Of a stretch of DNA of 64,000 nt, positions 7,696 through 16,974 are shown in pieces. Source of the DNA: Massilia sp. Root351 (GTDB lineage Bacteria; Pseudomonadota; Gammaproteobacteria; Burkholderiales; Burkholderiaceae_D); contig NZ_LMDJ01000003.1 of assembly GCF_001425045.1 (NCBI RefSeq), positions 135,276-199,275 of the forward strand, written 5' to 3'. The notes under the pieces were generated by a model that had not been told where the DNA came from, did no database searches, and saw only the letters and a list, made by a program, of their open reading frames with translations. The first letter of the stretch is position 1. Each line of letters opens with the position of its first letter. The translations under genes were made by a program, and so were the position numbers.

Positions 7696-9678
7696 ATGTC
7701 CATCACGCCGCAGTCCCCTGCCAGCCCGGCGCCGTACGGCGCGTGGGCGTCCCCGATCAGTGCCGCCCTGGTGGCGGCCGGCGCCACGCCGCTGTCTTCC
7801 CTGGCCCTGGGCCCGGACGGCGACCTGTATTGGCTGGCGGGCCGCGCCAGCGAGGCCGGCCGCCAGACTTTGCAGCGCCGCCACGGCGCGCGCACGGACG
7901 AGGTCACGCCCTTGCCGCTGAACGTGCGCACCCGGGTACACGAATACGGCGGCGGCGCCTACGCGGTGCACGGCGATACCGTGTATTTTTCGCATTTCGC
8001 CGACAACCGGCTGTACTGCCGCGGCGGCGACGCCGAGGCAGCCCCCTTCACGGCGCCGGGACGCCAGCGTTTCGCCGATTTCGTGGTGGACGCGGCGCGC
8101 CAGCGCCTGATCGCGGTGCGCGAACAGCATCCTGACGATCCGGCTTCCCACGCGCAGCCGGCGAACGCGCTGTGCGCGGTGGGCCTGCCGGGCAGCGCTG
8201 CGGCGGGCGCCGAGACCGTTCTGGCCTCGGGCCACGACTTCTATTCGTCGCCGCGCCTGTCGCCGGATGGCCGCATGCTGGCCTGGCTGACCTGGGACCA
8301 TCCACGCATGCCGTGGCAGGGCACCGAACTGTGGCTGGCGGCCGTGCTGGAAGGCGGCACGCTGGGCACGCCGCTGTGCATCGCGGGCGGCCCGCAGGAA
8401 TCGATCTGCCAGCCCGAGTGGGCGCCGGACGGCCGGCTGTACTTCGTGTCCGACCGCAGCGGCTTCTGGAACCTGTACCGCCACCGCGATGCCGGCGGAC
8501 CGGCCGACGCGATCTGCCCGATGGAGGCCGAGTTCGGCTCGCCGCACTGGACCTTCGGCAATGCGATGTACGGCTTTGCCAGCGCCCAAGAAATCGTCTG
8601 CACCTATATCGACAAGGGGGTCAGCCGCCTGGCGCGCCTGGATATCGCCGGCGGCAGGCTGGCCGCCATCGCCACCCCTTACGAGGAAATCCGCGAACTG
8701 CGCGTGGGCCGGGGCCGAGGCGCAGGCTTCCTTGCGCTGCTGGGCGGCAGCCCCACCATTCCGCTGGAGCTGGCGCGCATCGACCTGTCCAGCGGTGAAC
8801 TGGAAGTGCTGGCGCACTCGATCGCCGACACGCCGGACCTGGGCTACCTGTCGGTCCCGCAGAGCATCAGCTACCCCAGCGCGAGCGGCCGCACCGCGCA
8901 TGCCTTCTTCTACCCGCCGGCCAACCAGGACATGCAGGCGCCGGAGGACAGCAAGCCGCCGGTGATCGTGATCAGCCACGGCGGCCCCACCAGCATGACG
9001 GTCAACACGCTCAAGCTGGCCACGCAATTCTGGACCAGCCGCGGCTTCGGCGTGCTGGACGTGAACTACGGCGGCAGCACCGGTTTCGGCCGCGCCTACC
9101 GCGACGCGCTCCAAGGCCAGTGGGCCATCGTCGATGTGGAGGATTGCATCGCCGGCGCGCAGTACCTGGTCCAGCATGGCATGGCCGACGGCGAACGCCT
9201 GATCATCCGCGGCGGCAGCGCCGGCGGCCTGACGACCTTGTGCGCCCTTACCTTCCACGACGTGTTCAAGCTCGGCGCCAGCTACTACGGCGTGTCCGAC
9301 CTGAAGGGACTGGACCAGGACTCGCACAAGTTCGAATCGCATTACAACGAATACCTGATCGCGCCGGCGCCGCACGCGGACGCCTTGTACCAGGCGCGCT
9401 CGCCGATCAACCACACGGACCGCCTGGCGCGCCCCATGATCTTCTTCCAGGGCCTGGACGACAAGGTGGTGCCGCCGCAGCAGTCCGAATCGATGGTGCA
9501 GGCGCTGAAGCGGCGCGGCGTGCCGGTGGCCTATGTGGCGCTGGAGGGCGAGGGCCACGGCTTCCGCAAGGCCGAGAACATCATCCGCACGCTGGAGGCG
9601 GAGCTGTATTTTTACCAGCGCATGTTCGGCTTGCCGACGGCCGGGGCGCACGCCGCGGTCGAGATCCACAACCTGTAA
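7696..9678 (+). CDS. prolyl-oligopeptidase family (S9) serine peptidase
   Basis: The 660-residue protein has an N-terminal beta-propeller-like half (about 30-400) and a C-terminal alpha/beta hydrolase. The catalytic triad is visible: Ser in GGSAGG (about 507), Asp in GLDDKVVPP (about 586) and His in EGEGHGF (about 620). No signal peptide is seen, so it is probably a cytoplasmic enzyme cleaving oligopeptides or acyl-peptides. ATG at 7696 is preferred over earlier in-frame codons because GGAG precedes it and the upstream extension reads through the hemE promoter region. The next gene, a SNF2 ATPase, begins six bases after its stop, so the two are probably co-transcribed. Confidence 0.9.
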   Translation: MSITPQSPASPAPYGAWASPISAALVAAGATPLSSLALGPDGDLYWLAGRASEAGRQTLQRRHGARTDEVTPLPLNVRTRVHEYGGGAYAVHGDTVYFSHFADNRLYCRGGDAEAAPFTAPGRQRFADFVVDAARQRLIAVREQHPDDPASHAQPANALCAVGLPGSAAAGAETVLASGHDFYSSPRLSPDGRMLAWLTWDHPRMPWQGTELWLAAVLEGGTLGTPLCIAGGPQESICQPEWAPDGRLYFVSDRSGFWNLYRHRDAGGPADAICPMEAEFGSPHWTFGNAMYGFASAQEIVCTYIDKGVSRLARLDIAGGRLAAIATPYEEIRELRVGRGRGAGFLALLGGSPTIPLELARIDLSSGELEVLAHSIADTPDLGYLSVPQSISYPSASGRTAHAFFYPPANQDMQAPEDSKPPVIVISHGGPTSMTVNTLKLATQFWTSRGFGVLDVNYGGSTGFGRAYRDALQGQWAIVDVEDCIAGAQYLVQHGMADGERLIIRGGSAGGLTTLCALTFHDVFKLGASYYGVSDLKGLDQDSHKFESHYNEYLIAPAPHADALYQARSPINHTDRLARPMIFFQGLDDKVVPPQQSESMVQALKRRGVPVAYVALEGEGHGFRKAENIIRTLEAELYFYQRMFGLPTAGAHAAVEIHNL

Positions 9679-9684
9679 AGCACG

Positions 9685-12600
9685 ATGACGGACCAGCAAC
9701 TGCTCGCGGAATTCGAGGCGCTCAGCCTCGACGAAAAGATGATACTGGCGCTGCTCGCCCTGATCGGCGACGCCACCGGCCGCACGGCCATCCTGGACCT
9801 GATGAACAAGGCCGGCGTGCGCGATCCGCGCGGCTTCATGTTCAATGTGGACACGCTGGACGAGCCGCTGCGCAAGCTGGAGCGGCTGGCCTTCACCACC
9901 GTGGTCACCGCGCGCGGCTACACCTGCAACGCCAAGCTGCGCTGGCCGGCGATCCGCGCCGCCATCGGCGCGCACTTGCTGGGCGACCTGTGCACCGCCT
10001 ACGAAGCGCTGAACCCGATGCGCCAGGGCTGGAACGGCGCACTGGAAGCGCGCAGCTACCGCCAGGCCGTGGCGCGCCTGCGCATGGCGCTGCTGCGCGG
10101 CCAGGCCCCGCAGCAGGTGCTGCCGCTGCTGCAGGCCTGCATGGTGTGCTACGAGGCGGCGCAGCTGCACCCGGTGGTCGACATCTTCACCAGGCCGCTG
10201 GAAGCGGGCATGCTGATCCTGGTGCATCCGCTGCTGGTGGACGACGTGTTTACCCTGCTGCTGCAGCACTGCCAGCGCGACCCGTCGCTGGCGCCCACCG
10301 TGCGCGGCCTGACCGGGCGCCATGTGCAGCGCCGCCTTGCCAAGAACGAGTACATCACCGAAACGTTCCGCATGGCGCTGGCCGAAGACGCCATCCTGTG
10401 CGGGGAGCTGAAGCAGGCCGTGGTCTACCTGGAGGGCCTGGACGGCGCGCTGCCGCAATTCCTGCTGAGCGTGATCCTGCTGCTGCGCGGCGAACTGGAC
10501 AAATCGCTGCAGGGCTTCGAGGCGGCGCTCAAAGCGCTGCGGCGCGAATCGGGCAAGCGCAAGCTGCTGTTCCAGGGCATGGGCGGCCATCTGTACGTGC
10601 TGGCCATGCTGCGCAGCGCGGACCCGAAAATGCAGAAGGCAGCCGAGAGCTACCTGGAGCTGGCCATCCACGCGCAGGCCAATCCGGACAGCGCGGTGTA
10701 CGCGCAACTGAGCATGCTGCGCCAGATCCGCGCCGGCACCATGCAGACCGACGTGGTGCTGTCGCGCACCTGGGAAACGGCGATGCAGCCGCAGATGTTC
10801 CAGGCGCTGCTGTGGTTCTGGCTGGCGTTGCCGCAGCTGGAGGGCAAGCGCGAACAGCTGCACGCGCTGGCGCAGCAGGCTGAAACGCTGGGCTACAAAT
10901 TCATCGCCGCGCAGGCCGCCAGCCTGCTGGGCCACCACGGCGACGCCGACATGGCCACCCATGCGGCGGCGCTGCGCGAGCGCGGCGGCTTCGCCGACAT
11001 GAGCGGCTGGTTCGAGCGGCAGGAAGCCTGGCAGCGCCAGCTCTCGGCCCTAATCAACCTGCAGCAGGGCGTGCCCGAACCTGTGAGCGGCGAAGCGCGG
11101 CTGGTGTGGATGATCGCTTTCGATCCGCGCCACGGCATCACCGAGATCGAACCGCGCGAGCAGAAGCGCGACGCCAAGGGCGCTTGGGGCAAGGGACGCC
11201 CGCTGGCGCTGAAGCGCCTGCGCGAGGACGCGGCGCAGATGGAGTTCCTGACGCCGCAGGACATCCGCATCAGCAGCACCATCTCGCCGTCGCGCCAGGC
11301 CTATTCATCCGGTTTGCGCTACGACATCGACCATGAACAGGCCGCGCTCGCGCTGGTGGGCCACCCGCACGCCTACTGGCTGGAAGCGCCGGACACGCGC
11401 GTGGAACTGCTGGCCGGCACGCCGGAGCTGCTGATACGCAAACAGCGTGGCGACCTGCGCCTGACCCTGCAGCCGGCGCTGGCCGACCTCAACGCCAGCG
11501 TGATGGTGGTGCGCGAAACGCCGACGCGCCTGCGCGTGGTCAGCGTGGAGGAGGAACACCGCCGCATCGCCGCCATTGTCGGCGACGGGCTGGACGTGCC
11601 CGCCAGCGCGGAGGAGCAGGTGCTGCAGGCCATCGGCGCGGTGTCCTCGCTGGTGACGGTGCAGTCGGACATCGGCGGCAGCACCGGCAACGCGGAACAG
11701 GTGGAGGCGGACACGCGCTTGCATGTGCACCTGCTGCCCTACCAGCACGGCTTGAAGATGCAGATCATGGTGCGCCCGCTGGCGGGCGGCGCTTATTACA
11801 CGCCGGGCAGCGGCGCCGAGAGCATGAGCGCGGAGCTGGACGGCAAGCCGGTGCAGACGCGCCGCAGCCTGAGCGGCGAGCGCGATGCGGAGCGGCGCCT
11901 GGTCGGCAAGTGCCTGGTGCTGGAACAGGCCGAGCAGGAACACGGCGAATGGCTGCTGGGGCAGCCCGCGCTGTGCCTGCAGCTGCTGTCGGAATTGCAG
12001 GAGCTGCCGGCGGAATTCGTGGTGGTGGCATGGCCGGAGGGGGAGAAATTCCGCGTCAGCCAGCGCATCGGCGGCAAGCAGTTCCGTCTTAACATCAAGA
12101 CCGAGAAGGATTGGTTCGCCGCCAGCGGCCAGCTGCAGGTGGACGAGAACCAGGTAATGGACCTGCGCGCGCTGCTGGAGCTGATGCAGGCAAATAAGAG
12201 CCGCTTCGTGGAACTGGGGAACAACCAGTACCTGGCGCTGACCGAGGAGCTGCACCGCCGCCTGCACGAGCTGCAGGCCTATGGCGACATCAGCGCCGAC
12301 GGCATCCATATCCATCCGCTGGCCGCGTTCGCGCTGGAGGACCTGGCGGCGGAGGCTGGCCAGGTCGATGCCGATCCGGCCTGGCGCGACCATCTGAAAC
12401 GCATGGAAGCGAACACCGCCTTCACGCCGCAGGTGCCGAGCACCCTGCAGGCCGAGCTGCGCGACTACCAGCGCGAGGGCTACGACTGGCTGGCGCGCCT
12501 GGCCCACTGGGGCGTGGGCGCCTGCCTGGCCGACGATATGGGCCTGGGCAAGACGCTGCAGGCGCTGGCGCTGATCCTGTCGCGTGCGCCGCAGGGCCCG

Positions 12601-13848
12601 GCCCTGGTGATCGCGCCGACCTCGGTGTGCCTGAACTGGGTGAGCGAGGCGGCGCGCTTCGCGCCCACGCTGAATGTGAAGGTGTTCGGCAGCGGCGACC
12701 GCGCCGCCATGGTGGACGGCGCCGAGGCCTTCGACCTGGTGGTGTGCAGCTACGGCCTGCTGCAGCAGGAGGCCGAACGCTTCGCCGCCAGGCAGTGGCA
12801 CACCATCGTGCTGGACGAGGCGCAGGCCGTCAAGAACGGCGCCACCAAGCGCTCGCAGGCCGTCATGGCGCTGAAGGGCGGCTTCCGCATGGTGGCCACC
12901 GGCACGCCGCTGGAGAACCACCTGGGCGAGCTGTGGAACCTGTTCCGCTTTACAAATCCGGGCCTGCTGGGCAGCATCGAGCAGTTCAGCCTGCGTTTCG
13001 CGGGACCGATAGAAAAGCCGCAAGACCACCGCGCCGAGGTGGGCGCGCGCAACCGCCTGCGGCGCCTGATCGGTCCTTTCATCCTGCGCCGCACCAAGAC
13101 GCAGGTGCTGACCGAACTGCCGCCGCGCACCGAAATCGTGTTGGAGGTGGACCTGTCGCCGCAAGAGACGGCGCTGTACGAGTCGCTGCGGCGCGAGGCG
13201 CTGGAGAACCTGGCCACGGTGGAGGGCCCGGCCGAGAAGAAATCGATCCAGATCCTGGCCGAGATCATGAAGCTGCGCCGCGCGTGCTGCAACCCGAACC
13301 TGGTGGCGCCGGGACTGAAGCTCGCCAGCAGCAAGCTGGCCGCTTTCGCCCACCTGCTTTCCGGCCTGCTGGAGAACCGCCACAAGGTGCTGGTGTTCAG
13401 CCAGTTCGTGGACCACCTGAGCCTGATCCGCGAGCACCTGGACCGCCAAGGCGTGGCCTACCAGTACCTGGACGGCAGCACGCCCATGGCGGCGCGCAAA
13501 CAGCGCGTCGATGCCTTCCAGGCCGGCGAGGGCGATGTCTTCCTGATCAGCCTGAAGGCGGGCGGCATGGGCATCAACCTGACAGCGGCCGACTACGTGA
13601 TCCACATGGACCCGTGGTGGAACCCGGCGGTGGAAGACCAGGCCTCGGACCGCGCGCACCGCATGGGCCAGCTGCGCCCGGTCACCATCTACCGCCTGGT
13701 GGCCCGGCATACCATCGAGGAAGGCATCGTCGACCTGCACCAGCACAAGCGCGACCTGGCCGACAGCCTGCTCGACGGCAGCGACATGGCGGCCCGCATG
13801 TCGGCCAGCGAGATGCTGACGATGCTGCAAGAAGGCTTCAAACTTTAA
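9685..13848 (+). CDS. large SNF2-family DEAD/DEAH-box ATPase with long helical N-terminus
   Basis: The C-terminal ~470 residues form a complete SWI2/SNF2 motor: Walker A DDMGLGKTLQ (about 950), DEAQ box (about 1044), ATGTPLENHLGELW, and a helicase-C half with SLKAGGMGINLTAAD and DRAHRMGQ (about 1290-1335). Such enzymes translocate on double-stranded DNA and, in bacteria, strip proteins or aid RNA polymerase recycling. The first ~480 residues are leucine- and alanine-rich helical repeats, TPR-like in appearance, and the middle (about 490-900) has no motif I recognise; both are longer than in RapA-type proteins. It lies in an apparent operon with the S9 peptidase and the membrane protein. The partner function is unknown. 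Confidence 0.9.
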   Translation: MTDQQLLAEFEALSLDEKMILALLALIGDATGRTAILDLMNKAGVRDPRGFMFNVDTLDEPLRKLERLAFTTVVTARGYTCNAKLRWPAIRAAIGAHLLGDLCTAYEALNPMRQGWNGALEARSYRQAVARLRMALLRGQAPQQVLPLLQACMVCYEAAQLHPVVDIFTRPLEAGMLILVHPLLVDDVFTLLLQHCQRDPSLAPTVRGLTGRHVQRRLAKNEYITETFRMALAEDAILCGELKQAVVYLEGLDGALPQFLLSVILLLRGELDKSLQGFEAALKALRRESGKRKLLFQGMGGHLYVLAMLRSADPKMQKAAESYLELAIHAQANPDSAVYAQLSMLRQIRAGTMQTDVVLSRTWETAMQPQMFQALLWFWLALPQLEGKREQLHALAQQAETLGYKFIAAQAASLLGHHGDADMATHAAALRERGGFADMSGWFERQEAWQRQLSALINLQQGVPEPVSGEARLVWMIAFDPRHGITEIEPREQKRDAKGAWGKGRPLALKRLREDAAQMEFLTPQDIRISSTISPSRQAYSSGLRYDIDHEQAALALVGHPHAYWLEAPDTRVELLAGTPELLIRKQRGDLRLTLQPALADLNASVMVVRETPTRLRVVSVEEEHRRIAAIVGDGLDVPASAEEQVLQAIGAVSSLVTVQSDIGGSTGNAEQVEADTRLHVHLLPYQHGLKMQIMVRPLAGGAYYTPGSGAESMSAELDGKPVQTRRSLSGERDAERRLVGKCLVLEQAEQEHGEWLLGQPALCLQLLSELQELPAEFVVVAWPEGEKFRVSQRIGGKQFRLNIKTEKDWFAASGQLQVDENQVMDLRALLELMQANKSRFVELGNNQYLALTEELHRRLHELQAYGDISADGIHIHPLAAFALEDLAAEAGQVDADPAWRDHLKRMEANTAFTPQVPSTLQAELRDYQREGYDWLARLAHWGVGACLADDMGLGKTLQALALILSRAPQGPALVIAPTSVCLNWVSEAARFAPTLNVKVFGSGDRAAMVDGAEAFDLVVCSYGLLQQEAERFAARQWHTIVLDEAQAVKNGATKRSQAVMALKGGFRMVATGTPLENHLGELWNLFRFTNPGLLGSIEQFSLRFAGPIEKPQDHRAEVGARNRLRRLIGPFILRRTKTQVLTELPPRTEIVLEVDLSPQETALYESLRREALENLATVEGPAEKKSIQILAEIMKLRRACCNPNLVAPGLKLASSKLAAFAHLLSGLLENRHKVLVFSQFVDHLSLIREHLDRQGVAYQYLDGSTPMAARKQRVDAFQAGEGDVFLISLKAGGMGINLTAADYVIHMDPWWNPAVEDQASDRAHRMGQLRPVTIYRLVARHTIEEGIVDLHQHKRDLADSLLDGSDMAARMSASEMLTMLQEGFKL

Positions 13849-13860
13849 GGAAACCAGAGC

Positions 13861-14346
13861 ATGGAAGAAGACAATGCATCCCGCCCCGAAGGCCACGGCA
13901 CGCTGCTGTGCGTGAAGTCCTGGACCGCCTACCTGAACACCCTGCTGCTGGCGCTGCTGCTGTTCGGCTTTGCGCTGCCGTTCGCGTTCCGCTACAGCGA
14001 GCTGGCGGCGGGCGCCGTGATGCTGTTCGCGGTGCTGGTGGTGGGCTACCGCATCCTGGTGCTGCGCAGCGTGCAGCTGTACTACGACGATGTGGGCGTG
14101 TGGCTGTATTCGGGCATCCTGCCGTGGTCCAAGGGCGTGCAGGGCGTGAAATGGCGCGACATGGACGAAGCCACGTTTGTGCAATCCTTCTTCAGCTGGC
14201 TGTTCCGCTCCTATTCGATCCGCATCGGCCACCGCTACACCAAGGGCAGCGAGATCCTGCTGACGCGCATGGCGAACGGCAAGGATGCGGTCGCCAGGCT
14301 GAACGCCCGCCACCAGGAGCTGATCCGCAGCAATGCGATCAACTGA
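13861..14346 (+). CDS. small membrane protein, possibly bacterial PH-like
   Basis: This 161-residue protein has two adjacent hydrophobic segments (about 24-44 and 47-68) followed by a cytoplasmic-looking domain containing SVQLYYDDVGVWLYSGILPW and KGVQGVKWRDMDEA. This layout, two membrane helices and then a beta-rich domain that starts with a 'G-W-Y-G-P' type turn, recalls bacterial PH (YdbT/DUF304-like) proteins, but the match is by eye only. It starts 12 bases after the SNF2 gene with AAGGA before the ATG, so translation in the same transcript is likely. Function unknown. Confidence 0.7.
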   Translation: MEEDNASRPEGHGTLLCVKSWTAYLNTLLLALLLFGFALPFAFRYSELAAGAVMLFAVLVVGYRILVLRSVQLYYDDVGVWLYSGILPWSKGVQGVKWRDMDEATFVQSFFSWLFRSYSIRIGHRYTKGSEILLTRMANGKDAVARLNARHQELIRSNAIN

Positions 14347-14505
14347 TGTCAGGCGGCGCAGTTGCGCGCCATGGCCTGCGCTCGCATGTAGCGGCGTGTA
14401 ACAGGCTGCGCAAGCGGCCTGAATAATGATAATCTCCCACGCTGCATCTGCGCGCCGGGCCTGTCGGGCCGGGCGCCCCGCATTACTCTGAGGGCTGAAA
14501 TTCAC

Positions 14506-16398
14506 ATGATCAAAACCAAAATCGCGCTGGCAGCAGTACTGGCCTGTCTCGCGCTGACGCCGGCCAGCGCCGCCAAGGCGCCGCAGAAAGCCAAGTCCGG
14601 CAAGACCGTCAAGTCGTCCAAGTCCAAGTCCACCGGCAAAGGCGGTAAAAGCACCGCCGGCAAGGCCACCAAGGGCGCAGCAGCAGCAGCAGCGACGCCG
14701 ATGATCAAGCAGGCGCCGTCCGAGCGCAGCCAGGACCGCCGCATGGATGCGTTGTCCACCCAGTTCCTGGGCGCGCTGTGGAAAGTCGATCCCGAGACCG
14801 CGATCTCGGTGGGCAAATACGACACCGCCGCCAGCATGACCATCCCGGACGCGGCCACCCGCGCCAGCCAGCTGGCCTTCATCGACGACTGGCTGGGCCG
14901 CTTCGCCAAGACCGACGCGCGCCAGCTGTCGGCCAAGCAGCGCACCGACCTGGCGCTGCTGGTCAACAAGCTCAATTCGGACCGCTGGTACCTGACCACG
15001 TTCCGCGAATTCGAATGGAACCCGGCGCTGTACAACATCGCCAGCCCGATCGACTTCATCCTCAACACCGAATATGCGGCCAAGCCGCAGCGCCTGCGCA
15101 CGCTGCTCAAGCGCATCGCCGGCGTGCCGGCCTATTACGACGCGGCGCGCGCCAACATCAGCAACCCCACGCGCGAACACACGCAACTGGCCATTGCACA
15201 GGCGCCGGGCGTGCTCGCGCTGCTGGCGGACCTGGACAAGGAGGCGCAGGCATCCATCCTGTCGCCGATGGAAAAGCAGCTGTTCGCGCAGCGCGTGAAC
15301 CAGGCGAAAATGGCGGTGGACGGCTATGCCGCCTGGCTGGGTGAGCTGGACAAGACCATGGCGCAGACCGGCGGCGGGCGCTCCTTCCGCATCGGCAAGG
15401 ACCTGTACGAGGCCAAGTTCGCCTTCGACATCCAGGCCGGCAGCAGCGGCGAGCAGACCTACCACAAGGCGCTGGCGGCGCGCGAGCAGCTGCTGGCGAA
15501 TATGGACCGGCTGTCCGACGAACTGTGGCCGAAATACATGGGCGGCACCGCCAAGCCGGCCGACCGCACCGCGAAGATCGGCTTGATGATCGATACGCTG
15601 TCGGCCAACCACGTCAAGCGCGAGGATTTCTTCCCCGAGATCCGCCGCCAGATCCCGATTCTGCAGGACTGGGTGATCCAGAAGAACCTGCTGACGCTGG
15701 ACCCGAACAAGCCGCTGCAAGTGCGCGAAACACCGGCCTACCAGCGCGGCGTGGCCGGCGCCAGCATCGAGGCGCCGGGCCCCTACCGTCCGCAGGACCG
15801 CACCTACTACAACGTGACGCCGCTGGATGGCGTATCGACCGAGCAGGCCGAGAGCAGCTTGCGCGAGTACAACCACTGGATCCTGCAGATCCTCAACATC
15901 CACGAAGCGATTCCGGGTCACTATGCGCAGCTGGTGTACGCCAACAAGTCGCCGTCGATCGTGAAATCGATCTTCGGCAACGGCGCCATGGTGGAGGGCT
16001 GGGCGGTGTACGGCGAGCGCATGATGCTCGAATCCGGCTACGGCGACAACGCGCCGGAGATGTGGCTGATGTACTCCAAGTGGAATCTGCGCAGCGTGAC
16101 CAACACCATCCTCGACTACAGCGTGCACGTGCTGGGCATGCAGCAGGCCGAAGCAATGGACCTGCTGACGCGCCAGGCTTTCCAGACCCAGCGCGAAGCG
16201 GCCGAGAAATGGCGCCGCGCGCAGCTGTCGTCGGTGCAGCTGGCCAGCTATTTCAGCGGCTACAGCGAGATCATGGAGCTGCGCGAAGAGCGCAGGCAGG
16301 CGCTGGGCAACAAGTTCGTGCTCAAGGAGTTCAACGAGCAGTTCCTCAGCTACGGCAGCGCGCCGGTGCGCGTGATCCGTGAGCTGATGACGCAATAG
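14506..16398 (+). CDS. secreted DUF885 family metallopeptidase-like protein
   Basis: The 630-residue product begins with a signal peptide (MIKTKIALAAVLACLALTPASA, cleavage near 22-24). An unusual Lys/Ser/Gly/Ala-rich stretch of about 45 residues follows, before the folded domain. The family signature is HEAIPGHY (about 465), a zinc-type HExxxGH motif, followed by NGAMVEGWAVYGER with a further Glu. DUF885 proteins are predicted zinc peptidases of the bacterial envelope; substrates are mostly unknown. About 160 bp separate it from the preceding gene, including a GC-rich dyad near 14452-14475, so it probably has its own promoter. Confidence 0.85.
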   Translation: MIKTKIALAAVLACLALTPASAAKAPQKAKSGKTVKSSKSKSTGKGGKSTAGKATKGAAAAAATPMIKQAPSERSQDRRMDALSTQFLGALWKVDPETAISVGKYDTAASMTIPDAATRASQLAFIDDWLGRFAKTDARQLSAKQRTDLALLVNKLNSDRWYLTTFREFEWNPALYNIASPIDFILNTEYAAKPQRLRTLLKRIAGVPAYYDAARANISNPTREHTQLAIAQAPGVLALLADLDKEAQASILSPMEKQLFAQRVNQAKMAVDGYAAWLGELDKTMAQTGGGRSFRIGKDLYEAKFAFDIQAGSSGEQTYHKALAAREQLLANMDRLSDELWPKYMGGTAKPADRTAKIGLMIDTLSANHVKREDFFPEIRRQIPILQDWVIQKNLLTLDPNKPLQVRETPAYQRGVAGASIEAPGPYRPQDRTYYNVTPLDGVSTEQAESSLREYNHWILQILNIHEAIPGHYAQLVYANKSPSIVKSIFGNGAMVEGWAVYGERMMLESGYGDNAPEMWLMYSKWNLRSVTNTILDYSVHVLGMQQAEAMDLLTRQAFQTQREAAEKWRRAQLSSVQLASYFSGYSEIMELREERRQALGNKFVLKEFNEQFLSYGSAPVRVIRELMTQ

Positions 16399-16417
16399 GC
16401 AAGGCAGCAAGCTCGTT

Positions 16418-16478
16418 GCGCGGCCTCAAGGGGCCGCGCGCGCGACCGGGTACGATGGGGGCGGGGGCGAGGCCCCCG
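16418..16478 (+). terminator. two adjacent GC-rich hairpins after the DUF885 gene
   Basis: GCGCGGCC pairs with GGCCGCGC (16418-16439), and CGGGGGC pairs with GCCCCCG (16462-16478), the latter followed by TTCT. They sit between the DUF885 stop and the next start and probably end the upstream transcript, though the U-run is weak. Confidence 0.5.
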
Positions 16479-16506
16479 TTCTGCTAATATGAACTCGGGA
16501 GCGATC

Positions 16507-16974
16507 ATGACCATGCCCATCCGGATTGACACGCTGAAGTATGCGCAGCTGCTGAAGGAAAGTGGTTTGTCCGCAGAGCAGGCTGAGCTGCAAGCGGAAG
16601 CGCTGGGCACCGTGCTCAACGAATGCCAGGTAGCCGTCGAGTCCGATCTGGTGATCCAGCGCAGCGACCTGCTGGCCCGGGTGGATCTGCTCAAGCAGGA
16701 AGTCTATGACCGGGTTGATCTGCTCAAGCAGGAAGTCTACGACCGGATGGATCTGCTCAAGCAGGAAGTCTACGACCGGATGGATCTGCTCAAGCAGGAA
16801 GTCTACGACCGGATGGATCTGCTCAAGCAGGAAGTCTACAGCAGGATTGATGCCTTGGAGCTAAGGATCGATGGCTTGGAACGCAGGATAGCCGGCCTCG
16901 AAACCCGATTTTATCTGCTGTTCGGCATCCAGTTTGCGGTAGATGCCGTGATCCTGTTCAAGCTCTATGCTTAA
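16507..16974 (+). CDS. CCDC90/DUF1640-like coiled-coil protein with tandem hendecad repeats and C-terminal membrane anchor
   Basis: The 155-residue protein has an N-terminal segment IDTLKYAQLLKESGLSAEQA like DUF1640/CCDC90 proteins, a coiled coil (about 45-130) and a C-terminal hydrophobic helix (FYLLFGIQFAVDAVILF), so it is probably a tail-anchored inner-membrane protein. Residues 59-113 are five copies of an 11-residue unit, DLLKQEVYDR plus one hydrophobic residue, encoded by nearly identical 33-bp repeats. ATG at 16507 is preferred over 16489 because GGGAG lies five bases before it. Its stop overlaps that of tatC on the other strand by four bases (TTAA). Function is not known. Confidence 0.75.
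   Translation: MTMPIRIDTLKYAQLLKESGLSAEQAELQAEALGTVLNECQVAVESDLVIQRSDLLARVDLLKQEVYDRVDLLKQEVYDRMDLLKQEVYDRMDLLKQEVYDRMDLLKQEVYSRIDALELRIDGLERRIAGLETRFYLLFGIQFAVDAVILFKLYA
16681..16845 (+). repeat. five tandem 33-bp coding repeats
   Basis: Five consecutive in-frame 33-bp units are present, starting at 16681, 16714, 16747, 16780 and 16813. Each contains GATCTGCTCAAGCAGGAAGT. Units 2-4 differ only at the first codon. Such near-identity suggests recent slippage or recombination and possible copy-number variation between strains. Confidence 0.95.

Noticed and set aside
7681..10962. Long antisense frame over the S9 peptidase and the SNF2 N-terminus
   Set aside because: Compositional shadow; the plus-strand peptidase triad is complete.
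11305..16410. Very long open frame antisense to the SNF2 and DUF885 genes (about 1700 codons)
   Set aside because: It is Arg/His/Gln/Ala-rich with no motif, while the plus strand encodes clear SNF2 and DUF885 proteins. High third-position GC leaves antisense frames open.
16681..16845. Tandem 33-bp repeats considered as a CRISPR array
   Set aside because: Units are directly adjacent without spacers and are in frame within a coiled-coil gene.
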